Assembly (NCBI GenBank): GCA_000149265.1
Contig: CH003098.1
Span: 62,001-126,000 of the forward strand
Reading direction: 5' to 3'
Source: Ciona savignyi
Lineage: Eukaryota > Chordata > Ascidiacea > Phlebobranchia > Cionidae
DNA length: 64,000 nt
The position numbers were made by a program, and so were the translations under genes. The notes under the pieces are model-generated. The model did not search any database. It had not been told where the DNA came from and saw only the letters and a program-made list of their open reading frames with translations. Below, piece by piece: positions 49,701 to 61,700 of this stretch (the first letter of the stretch is position 1; every line of letters begins with the position of its first letter).

Positions 49701-52700
49701 GAGTGTCAGGGTTAAGGTTAAAGTTTGTTCGATTGGAACTAGTTATTGAATTTATCGGTCAGGCAAGGTAATTAGCGGACATTGCCTGAACCCAGTGGAC
49801 AATAGGTCAAACTAAAACAGTACAAATGCCTCGATCATACACAACACATTACCATAGCCGACTCGACAGTGTGTGCAAGGTAATCTAATGATTACTGTGA
49901 AAAATCCTATTATTAGTGTAGATGCATATTTCCACATGAATTACAATTTTCCACGGATAACCAACATAGAGATAATAGAAACCTACCCTTGCACTCTATC
50001 TCCTCTGGTGGGGGTTCCCACAACCCACGTTCCGAACACCTCAGTGCAACATCAAAGGCCCCATTGATCCAGAACCCAGTTTGGCATCGAACGTGTGTGA
50101 TTGAACCCCATGTAACCCCAGTGGGATAAACTGGGTGAGCATTTGGAAAATTTCCTGGGTGACCGCAATCCACATCTGTGTGTGTATATGTTACAGATGA
50201 TCATACTAAAATTATAGTAGAGGACTAGTCTACTATGGAACCACATCAGTACAAAAAATGGAGGTCCGAAAGGTCCGTTACTAAAAAAAATTCTGTGCCA
50301 TAAAGGACAAACAAAGTGATTTATGTTGAAGTTATCACCTCTGCATGTCAAGGTGTCAGGTTGCCACTCTCCGCTTGCCGAGCATTGCAACAACCCCACA
50401 TGCACCCCAGGATGAATCCAGTATCCAACATTGCAGAAATATTGGGCGTACGATCCATAGAAATCGCTCGACTCTATTCGGTTTGCGTTTCCTACACTAG
50501 GAGGCGTACCACAGCTCACTGGATGACAATCAATCAGATTCGGATCCGGAACCCACACTTTCTCTTTGGTGCATGTAATTATCGTGTGATTGGTCAAGTC
50601 AGGGTCATGACCCCCGACCCGGTAACCAGGGTCACACATCACCGTGACAACCGAACCATGACCATAATCGGCGCCGATCAAAAAGGCATTTCGTCGTGTG
50701 GATGGTCGATTGCATGTAATCACTATGACATCAAAATATTAGCACCATAACCAAATATTTGCAAAATAATAATTGATTTTACCTTCGCAATACAACGATG
50801 TAGGGTGAGGGTGCCACAAACCATCATCGCGACAGGTCAAAGCTACTTTAAGTAAGCCGGGAGGAAACCACAGGCCAGGAGCGCATTTATACATGACTAC
50901 CCCACCATATGTGGTTTCTTCAGGGGGTACATCATATCTTATTGTGTTGGGGATTGGCCCAGGGTCGCCGCAATCAATCACTGTACATTGTAAGTTTGAT
51001 TTAAGAGCAAATAGACTGTATAACCCAGTAGCATCCATACACTTGTGGCAATACTTACATTTGCATTGCGGAAACAAGGGGTCAGGTGTCCAAGTGGCTG
51101 TTTTAGAGCAATGGACATCCTTCCATGTTACACCTCGTTCAAACCAGTATCCTTGTGTACACTGGTACCTGTGTGAGAGTGGTATTATTGGTATCTGCCA
51201 TGGGACTTTCTTTGTTAAGTTGCAGTTTACAACTGCTATTTTGTTATCTTCGCATTTGGTATCAACGCTTTGTTATTACCATGATAACGTACCTGACAAG
51301 TGATTGGTAACCACGGCTTCGGTTGCCAAGGATAATCATCGAGTAGTTTAACGACGGGGGTTCCGGACACTCCAATACTAAAAGAACATTATGACATCAT
51401 AATCTATATGCTCACAAAATGGGAAAATTACTATCTGACATGTTTATCCCAGGACTTTGATTTTGCATTTCACAGTGATGTAACATTATTAGAGGCAGAT
51501 GCTTGTTTGCACACACTAGAAGGGACTAAAAGTGTTGGTATAAAAGGCCTGTTAAGTATAACAAAGCTTTAAGAATAAGCAAAAACATTAAATGGTATAC
51601 AGAGGCACGGCCTCAGAGGCGGTGAACCAAGAAGAGTAGTTGCCAAAAAGGTGACAGAACTTGGGATCTGTCTGGTTTGACTGCCATGATTAACCACTAT
51701 GGCATATTGCTTATAAGCTTAGCCTGTCGCTACTAGTTGGTTGTGTCCTTGGGCGCAAGACACATAAAGGATGCTGCTTAAGAAAAATGCATAAAATGCA
51801 GGAAAGTGACCATGTATTTTTATCCCTAAGAATAAATAAGAATATCTTATGCAGTCGTATTACTAAGTCACATTTATTTATATGTATCATGTAGATAACA
51901 ATTAAATATAAGACATCTCACCCCTGCAAGCATTTACATGATGTGATTCAATCCAATTCTTGTCGCTTCCACACTTGATGTTATAAGCATTAACTTTACC
52001 ATAGAACACCCATCCCCTGCAAAATGTAGAGGGAATTGAAGGTAGTTGAAACAACTGTACATGTGACTGGTAAAACCAGCATTTATTATTTTAGTTGTGT
52101 TCACAAAATCTTGACTTGTAGGTAGGACACAACAAATATGTTTTAATGATCAAGCAACTTGACAGAGGTGACAAGATAAGCTGAACATTAAAAAAAAGGA
52201 AATTAAGAAAGTTTAGCATTTCAGCAGAATTTATTAAACACCTTGGTCTACCCTGTCAACCTCACAAAAGAAAACTGTGTCTTAAAAAACAAGGTTCAGC
52301 CAAAAATGTCGGAAAATCAGCCAATCAAATAATCAACAAATCAAGAAAATATTGAAAATCGTGAAACATAAAAAATGGGAAAATTTAAATTATCGTCATG
52401 AAAATAAAAAAAAATCAAGCAAAAAATAATGGGTCGCTTATGCAAGATAATAAGTTAACTTACACACGGCAAGAAATGATCATTTTGTCTCTAAACCGAT
52501 GTTTTTCAATGTTTCCTTTCGTCACTAAAGCACCAGGGGGTAATATGTATTTCGGACATTTGACCTTCTTACACGGGTATTCCCCAGGATCAGGAACCCA
52601 GGTACTGTCTTCCGAACATCTGATTTTAAATGTGTGAAGTATTGTATAGAGAAATTAAGAGATAAAATATAAGGTTATATATATCATAAAACTAAAAACT

Positions 52701-55700
52701 TCGACTTCTTGTTATGTATTTATTTGTATAAATTATAGGTAATAAAACAGAATTATAGGTTTTTGCTGTTAAAAATCAGTTTAGGCTGTTGCAGCTAACA
52801 TTCCATTTCTCACCCTCTCTTCCCTACCCCAAACATCTGACCACATAGCTTATTGGATTAGAGATCAGAACCAAACAATTGTTAAAACGAAACTAGTCGC
52901 TGGTTAGGCAGTAAACAGTCCTGTTACAGTAGAACCTCTTCTTTTAGGCAGTAAACAGTCCTAAAACAGTAGAACCTCTTCAATTATAACACTTGTCGGT
53001 AATACATGGCAGCTGGTTGGAGCATATTACAAACCTTGATACAAATGTGGTTCGATTCCACAGATATTCATATCCATCTTTGCATTTATATGTAACCGCT
53101 GCCGCATAGCGATATTCTGATGACGTCATACTCATCTGAAACAATTATTTCATTATTAGAAGAAAAATAAATAATAAATTTATTCTAAATAACGTAAAAC
53201 TTAACAGTTATTGACAAAAAATACAACTAAATAAAAAAAGTCGATAAATCAAATTTTCACCCTTGCGTAATCATGATCAGGTGGATCGGGACACATTATG
53301 ACATCACACTTGATTTTTTTCGGATCAGGTGTCCATCCACCAAACCGAAGGCAACTTGTCTTTTGTTGGAAGTGCCGAGATTGGTATCGACAAATATTCA
53401 GTTCCACTGGATCGTCTCTGTTATGTGATTATTGGATCCTAATCAGTTTTTAAGTTAAAATTTAAATTTAATATCAACACTTTATAGCATTGACAATTGG
53501 ATTAAATGATTCCGATGAAATTTAAAATTATATCAACTGTCGTTTCTTCAAAATAAACTTCAAAATAATTCGGTCAACAGTCGTTTCTGAATCCCCCTTA
53601 AACACTAGTGTTGTTTCTAGGCTTAAATAAAGAACCGTCTAAGCCGCAACCACCGCATTGATTTTGGGACCAAAACAATGCAACACCGGCGACCAATACC
53701 TGGTTGTGACCACTGACATGAGCATGCACAGTTACCTGTCCTCGTATGACACAAACTCCAATCCATCCAGTCGGTTCTTCGTTGTGTGAACCAACCAAGT
53801 GTCTCTGTTCGTTGTGATGTAATAATCCAAAGTGCCATGCATCCCGATTATTAAGTCACTCACGCTCTGAATGGCCATTGTTGTGTCACTATCAATCAGG
53901 TGAAGAATAAAAAGTGAAACTCACATGTTGATTACAGAACCAGTGTTGCCGGATATCCGTTTCATTGCATATGGCCAATGTTAATGGCCGCACACTGGCA
54001 ACACTAACTGGTATCTCGACCACTGCTAAGCACAACAACGACTTATACTCAACAAGATGAGCTCCCTTACCAGCCAAACCCCCATAATCAGGGCTCAATT
54101 CAACCTCACTAACAGAGCCCCATTGTAAATAGATGGCTTGGGATGATCCGCATAAATCCTTTGAAACGTAAATCAGTTTGTCCTCCCCTGGGGTCAAATA
54201 GGTGAAATTAGTTGTGAAAAGCTGCTATTAAAGTGAAAGAATATTCATGTTTTCCCCTTGAATGGGAAAAATTGAAAGCATTATCATAATGCGGGTTAAA
54301 ACAGCTCGTCAGGTCACCAGAGGTGTATTGTGTATAATTAAGACGTTTCAATAAAAATTTGGTAGAACCTATTAATCCACTGGGTTTATACAATGTACTT
54401 TAAGTGCCTTGCCCAAGGACACAAGCGACCTGCTGGCGACCTGTAATCCTGCAACCCTTCAGCTGATTGATAACGCATTAACCCAGTTATTCAGTTAAAC
54501 TAAAATACCGGTAAGTTAAAATATTACATTTACTGGTGACTCTAAACACCAGTAAAATGATAATTCTGGAAACCCGCGTATTTTTCAAGGAAACAACAAA
54601 CATTAGAATAGCTGAAGTTATTCCACTATGTTAATGGATTAAATTTGTTATAGTATTAAACAGAATTAATGAAAGTTCAACCCACCTAAGATGAGGCAAC
54701 TGTCGTAGGAAACGGAAAATGGGGCAAAAACATATGTCAGGTAGTATCCCATCTCACATGAGTATATGACATCTGCACCATGGTCGAAAGTACTCTTTGT
54801 GATGTCACCATTGTTGTCTGTCCCGTCCACAGAGGGCGGCGGAGAGCACACAACCTCTGGAGAAATAATTTCATGAAATCAGACAATGGTTGGGTGTCCG
54901 AATAGTTAAAGCAACTGATTCATACAGCAATTTCTACCAAACAAACGGTCTTAGTGGCGAGCCCATGGGTTTAAATATCATAAAATGTAGTTTAGTTTAT
55001 TTTTTTGTTTCCATGATGAAAACACAAAGCAGGACCACTGATAAAAAGTTAGAAACGAGAAAAAACGGCAAAACGACAGTTAGAACACGTCTAAAAACCA
55101 ATCAGTTAAAAAGTTACGGTTTAATTAGACGTGGCCGCTAAACCCACATAAAAAAAAATAAATCAATAAATGTTTATAAAAGATTACACTAAGCCTCGAA
55201 GAAAAGTGTATGGTAGGGATATTACATTTTGTGACACAAACAAATCTCTCTGTTACCTTCACATAGGTAATCATTGACGTCTGGAACCCACTGTCCTTGA
55301 CCGTTGCATTCTAACTCCACTTGGTGAGTGATATTGACATAAGCTCCAGGATTCTTCGGTTTGAACTGAAATCCTTCCTCACACGACATGATGGTGTGCT
55401 TCTCATCCACGTGTGTCCACACTGCGTACTTCTGGTCAGGTGGTGGCTGGCATATCACTTCTGTGAAGGACAAAGGAAGATCGTCACCATAGTCAGGTAT
55501 TTAATGCTATGTGTTTAATTTAATATTTACGGCTGCATAGCTTAATAGGAGAGAGTGTCATTCTTAGTCAGTTTTGTCTTTTGGTTAAGCACATAGGGTG
55601 CATATATAAAAACCCACTGGATTAATGCTATAAAAACAGTACGAATCTTGATTATCTAAAGGGTACAATAGCATCTGTAACCTGACAGGGCGCATTAGGT

Positions 55701-58700
55701 AATCAGACGATTGTCGAATTGATATTCCATGCTTTATGCACAGTGATAAAACATAAAAATCCAATAATCCTTTGTGAAAATTTGTAACAGGACATTTAAA
55801 TCCTCTGGATCCAACAAAAATTAAACATCAAGAAAAAAGTTACGCACAAGCTGGTCAGGATAGAGATCAAAACTAACATGTCGTCATGCCAACTTATCAC
55901 AATCGCAGTTGTATTTACAAACTACAGAGCGTAGAGAACTTACCCCAACAGCGAAAGAAAAATGGATCAGGTTCCCACACCCCATCTGCATTACACGTCA
56001 TTTCCATAGTTATTTGTCCTGGTTTAACCCAATAGCCGTCATCACACGTGACAGTGGCATTGTTGCTATATACGTAAGAGTGTATGTCAGTGAATGCATG
56101 GTCTACTTGGGTGGGTCGGTCGCATTGCACAGCTGTAAAGTAGAATAGGATAGGATATTCATGTTTATCCCTGTGAATGGGAAAACCAAAGGGAGGGGTT
56201 TTACCACAAAGGGACCAATTCGTTCCAAATGCAACATGCGCGCCCCATTCGTCCATGTTCCCTTCCAATTTGCTTAGAACCTAATTAATCCGCTGGGTTG
56301 GCAATGTCCGTAAAGTGCCTTGTTCAAAGACACAACCGACTAGCTAGAGATCCAGTTTCGCACCTGCAACCTTTCTATTGAAAGGCGACGCACTTAATCG
56401 CTAGACCAACAGGTTGGACAGTAAGTTTTAATATACTGGAACTGGGAGCTGTTTTACACAGTTGGCCGAGATAAATAGTTAAATGAACAAGTGGCTCATA
56501 CATACAGTGGGTTCAGATAAACAAGTATATAAGATAAACAGGTGGCCAAGGTAGATAGGTGGCTAACTTAAACAGGTTACTAAGTAGATGAGGTGGATAA
56601 GTGGTGATACAAGTAGGTACACAAAGGGCTCAGATAAACAGGTGGCAAAGATTACCAGGTAGATCATGTACATAGTCTTAGATAATGAAATGACTTGTTA
56701 AAACAGGTGCTTTAAATGAACAGTTGGCTCATGTATAGAGTTTTCTTAGATTAACACAAGAGTAAGTTACACAGGTGGCAAAGTTACACAATTGAATAAG
56801 ATAAACATGTGACTCATTTTGGTTACTTTCTGATAATTTTGGTTACTTTCTGAATTTTTGGTTACTTTCTGAGACAGACAAACAGGTTACCCGTATATAC
56901 AGAATACTCACGTGAGCATTGTAAAGTGTGAGGTGCAGGGTCCCAGTAAGCATGATTGCCACAATACAGTTGAGCCCGGTATAAACCATGGTTGAACCAG
57001 TATCCGTGGTGGCAGGTGTATTCAACCATCTCCTTGTAATCAAGCTTATCGTACGATTTATTTGCATGGGCTATATCTGCCGGGGGTAAGCATTCCAATA
57101 CTGCAGAGATATAGTGGGACAATTAGTTTCAATATAAACCAATAGAAACGGTATACTCACATACGCACTCTAGTGTCTCCGGATGCGGTTCCCACAGAAG
57201 CTCAGCAGTGCAGGTTATCATCTGTCATAGAACCAGTATTAATCTATTGTCTGGCCACTTGGTCTAACGGTTAAGTGCGCCGCCTTTCAATGGAAAGGTT
57301 GCAGGTGCGAAACTGGTCGCTAGCTAGTCGGTTGTGTCCCTGGGCAAGGCACTTTACGGACATTGCCTGAACCCAGCGGATTAATGGGTTCTACCAAATA
57401 AGAGAAACGTGTCTATCTTATACAACACATTGCAATAGCTCCGGTAACCCGACGGTAAGCGCGAGGTGATCTGACGATTTGCCTGTGTGTTAACCCCCTT
57501 CGTTTTCCCATTTACGGGGATAAACATGAATATCCCAACCTATTGTAACGTCACGTGTTAATGTTTTAAATACATGCATGTCAACAAATAGAACTTAGTA
57601 CACAAACTTCAATATGAACATGCAGCACTTTATGACCTTAGCATAAAGTCCACGTTCAAACCAATAACCGTCGTCACATTGATAACTTGATACTCCACGA
57701 TAAGAATAACTTGTGTGGATTGTTTCTTTCAAAGTGGCTCTGTAGACATCGGATGGTCGTGGGCAATGCCACCGCGATTCCTTCCTGAATGTGGAATTTC
57801 ATTAGGAGAAAATAGGATTGGAATTAATGTTGCGTCGAGTAAATTAAATCTGATGATGTGTTTGTAACAACGGCCCTGTAGATTTTCCCATCATGGATAT
57901 AAATATAAATAACCTATTCTATATATCCTAATTTGGTAGAACCCATTAATGCACTGGGTTCAGAAAATGTCTGTTTAGTGCCTTGCCCAAGGATACAACC
58001 GAATAGACAAGATTCGAACCTGCAACCCAACCTTTCGGTCGAATAGCGGTGCACTAAACCACCAGAATAACCAATCGAACAAAAATATTATGTCTTGCCT
58101 GCAAATAAACTTAGTTGCATCTTCGGAACTGCGTTCCTGCACCCCCTCCCTAGTAGCGTTGTCCAACCAGACTGCTGCTGCCCATGGAATGTTTATTGCG
58201 TCTCTGTCTGTCCCTGTGAAATAAATGTATGTAAGTGACACTCTCCATGCTCGCTGTCGACTTGCTGTCAAGACATACCAGGGCCAAAATCCAACAACTC
58301 ATTCATAGTTTGGTGACCTCTTACAGTCCAGTCACCTCATGCATTTAGGTTAGTGACCTCATGTACTCATAGTAAAGCACCTCTTATACACATTCAAGTG
58401 ACCTTGTGCACACAGTCGAGTCATCTCATGCATTTAGTTTAGTGACCCCATGCACACAAGCAAGGCACCTCTTCTACACGGTCAAGTGACCTTTAGCACA
58501 CAGTCGAGCCACTTTATGCACACAGTTGCCAACCTTTGAAGCACCAAGCATCAGCTTTGGAAGGGTTCGGTTGACATCGCTTCACCCCACCACTAGGAGC
58601 ACTTCGTGGGCACAATGGGTCGTTTGTTCGCATAACACTGTACGCCACATTGCCGTCACCCCAAGAGCAGGCACATGAAGATATATCCTGGAAGGTACTA

Positions 58701-61700
58701 ATCATTGTTATCAAAACCACTTGGATCCTAATATCAATAAATATCCAACCTAAATATATTGTCTTTATATGAATTAAAATTCAAATGGATTCTATTGGTG
58801 GCTAATACATTTAACACACTAGTTAGCAGGACATACATCAGACGTCATTTTCGCATTAAGTTGATCTTCCGTTGCCAACTTGGCTCCCCGTTCCTTGCAT
58901 TTCTCCTGTGCCTCACTGTAAGTATAACTTTCCCCTTTCGATTCTAACCCTTCCCACAGCAAGAACACATTTCCTGGGTGATTGATAATATTCAACCTTT
59001 AATATAGTGTATAATTTTTTTTGAATATGATAGTCTTTTTTACCACAAGAATGGAGAAACGCAAGAAGCATTAGAACAAGGGCAATTATTAGAACACCTA
59101 TTTTATTCTTCATATTGAAAGATAAATACACAAATTTCTTATACATTGTGTAAACGCACTGAATTTTCCTGGGAATAATGTGTAAAATCTTGCATAAGGA
59201 CACACATGACAAGCACGTAGCCGGTTTTAAGTTTGCAACCCTTATGCAGACTTTTGCTACCAGGGACTCACACAAGGATCAGGGTAAAAATACCTGTCAT
59301 GAGCATGCTGTGGTGGCAGATATCGTACAGTGTTTCATTCAAAACCCAAATAGAATAATTCCCTCCGTAGTGCCTGAAACATTAGCATGTCACCCTTCGC
59401 ATTGTCTCCCTAACAATAATTTACCATGACATTATGTCACTATTACGTCGCTATGACATTAAATCATGTGTGTGGTTATCAGTGGCATTGCACTGTAATT
59501 TCAGTCAGAAGGTTGAGAGATCAAAACCAATCACTTGTTAGCCAATATTTGATGGACCTTGCCGGAACCCATTTGACTTTTAAAATCAGGTCCAGACTAA
59601 ATCGCCTAGGACACACCACATTAGCTTCAGCAATTTAAATGAGAGCATGCAGCTAATTTGCTGGTGTTACAATAAACCTTTCATTTTACACCACCATAGA
59701 TGAAAGCGTTTGTCATTTGTATCCTGGCAAGTGGGTAAATCACTTTGAAAGATATAACACATTTTACCAACTAATCACGTGCGTCTATAGCAAAGCTATT
59801 GTAGCGTGTATTGCATTTTTAAGACGTTCCTTCAGTTTTAGGCTAATCCAATAAATATGAAAAATCTGACATCACAATTACCCGCCCCCCATTTGAACTT
59901 TATCCCATGGTTCGGTAACGTCATCAACGAAATAACTGAAATCGTTGTGAAGTAATTTAAGTGAAGAGTGACCGTGTCTCTGACAACCCACAAACTGGTT
60001 TGATGCGGTTGTGTCACACTTGGTCGCCATTGCTGATTTCTCAATATCCTCAGGTGTTGACCCATCTACCGTTTTACCTGCGTCAATATTTGCATAATTA
60101 CTATGCATGTAACGAATCATGCGGATGGAAATCTCGACAACAATTCACAATTTTCATTATTATCCAGTCTTTTGCTCTTATTAACTTATTTAATAAAAAA
60201 ACATTTTTTTCAAAATTTTCAAAACTATGTTCAGGCAAACTTTGTACTATAAAATAGTGTTTTTTTTCAACTAAATGAAAGATAACATTTACCCTAATAT
60301 TTATTAATTCATTGAAATCTTTTTTGTCAACTTCTTTTGTCAAGTCAATAATAAATGTTATGTTATGTTTATATGACTCATAATATAACCTGCCAGAATT
60401 AACTAATTTTTAAGCTACTGATCAAAATAACATTTATCAGAATCTTTTTATCTATGATTTATATTACTTTCAAGACCCCCACAGGGTTTAAAAAAAAATA
60501 AAAAAGATAATCGAGTTTAATCAACAACATACTTAACACAACCTTCATAACAAACTCAAAATAAAATCATTGCCTCATTTAAAAATACCGAATAGACCTG
60601 TCAAAATAATTGACATTTTAGTGTATTTTAAGTATTAGTCATTACAATGTCATCCACAAGGTATTTATTTAAGTGCACATTTATACTTGGCTGAAGAGTT
60701 TAACCTGTAAGGCAGAGTTGCTGAGCTTCATTGAAAAGGTGATACGGTGTCACCCATCGCCACAGCATCTTCTCTTTAGGGTAGTCATAGCAACCACGCG
60801 ATGCAACAAACTTATGCTTTGCGTCCACGAACATGCATCTGTCATCCAGCCGGTTAGCATCTACCATGGTAAAGCAACCGCCACCAACCTGAGGTAATAT
60901 GCGAGTATAGGATCAAACTCTTTGGTGAATCGGTTGTGCATGTAATGCATTATGTAGAAGGATGTGCGAAGGAATGGGAGGTAATTCGCCCCTCTATTCT
61001 CGTCTCTCTCCATTTTCGTCTTCTGGTTTATTGATCTGTTAAGCGGATGATGTTTTTTATTAATATGCATCACTGAACTGATGTTATGGTATGTTTCGTG
61101 TGCTTAATTGCAAGCATGAGTTGGATAAATGTGATTCTCTCTACTGTGCACATAAGATGTAATACTGTCTTCTACTGTTAAGTTTTTGCTGTGCAACACA
61201 AACTTGTGGTACTTAGCAACCCTTCAGCTAACAGTCTGGCACGATTCCGACGGCAAATTGATGGTAAGAAGATATTACTTTAAGCTATATAAAGGTCACC
61301 ATAGACACTAATACCTGTAATCTCTCCATGTTGGATCCTTTGGTATGGGTGTTTTCGGGTAATGTTTGACACCCACCCAATATACGGTTTGTGAACCATA
61401 GGTTACCCCACTTTCCACTATCATATGCTTCAAGAAGTCGAAATCAACCTTGTCTTCCAGATCGGCCAAGGTCCCATTCTGTAAAGCACATACCATATGT
61501 TATACTATAAATTATCACTGTTATAATATAAATAGGATATTATTGTTCATCTATGTAGATGAAGAAAAACAAGGAGGTTATCAACGCTATATTAGCAATT
61601 CTCAGATTAATTCATGACCATCGTCAGGTTACAGAAGCTAATGTAATGTGTTGTACTAAATTAAAATGTCTCTACTGTTTTGAGTTTACCCCATTAAACC

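Larger units (their letters stand above)
45122..50980 (-). other. Polycystin-like: sushi/CCP array, middle part (about 11 modules)
   Basis: Exons (ascending): 45122-45310, 45692-45889, 46619-46816, 47650-47835, 48092-48186, 48470-48557, 48636-48821, 49294-49442, 49571-49655, 49987-50175, 50339-50722, 50783-50980. Most modules are single exons of 186-198 bases with phase-1 borders, a layout that favours duplication of whole modules. Exon 50339-50722 encodes two CCPs. For 48470-48557 a weak donor (gtttca) is chosen because it is the only one near that joins in phase to 48186, giving HKVGVYYCEEGY; the stronger gtggga 10 bases earlier would break the frame. Introns: 46817-47649 has a SINE; 47836-48091 a dispersed repeat; 45890-46618, 48822-49293 and 49656-49986 show only old SINE fragments or nothing. 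Confidence 0.84.
51059..57784 (-). other. Polycystin-like: sushi/CCP array, N-terminal part (about 8 modules)
   Basis: Exons (ascending): 51059-51168, 51293-51377, 51922-52016, 52464-52619, 53035-53135, 53261-53417, 53736-53866, 53925-54187, 54686-54856, 55257-55460, 55944-56132, 56912-57100, 57161-57221, 57637-57784. Here several CCPs are split between exons (for example HCPRPSDVY with GYWFERG in one exon and ITCTAELLWEP in the next). The CCP beginning VVCSPPPSVDG is interrupted by a long insert (see separate entry). Introns: 51378-51921, 52017-52463, 52620-53034 and 53418-53735 are AT-rich; 54188-54685 has a decayed SINE; 54857-55256 a dispersed repeat; 55461-55943 an old SINE; 56133-56911 a SINE plus degenerate tandem repeats; 57222-57636 a SINE. 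Confidence 0.83.

Noticed and set aside
59878-60077. Gene end at TAA 59880-59878 after the lectin region
   Set aside because: The donor gtaatt just before the stop joins in phase to a good exon at 59294-59373, and no minus-strand AATAAA follows within several hundred bases. Kept as an alternative, not the main model.
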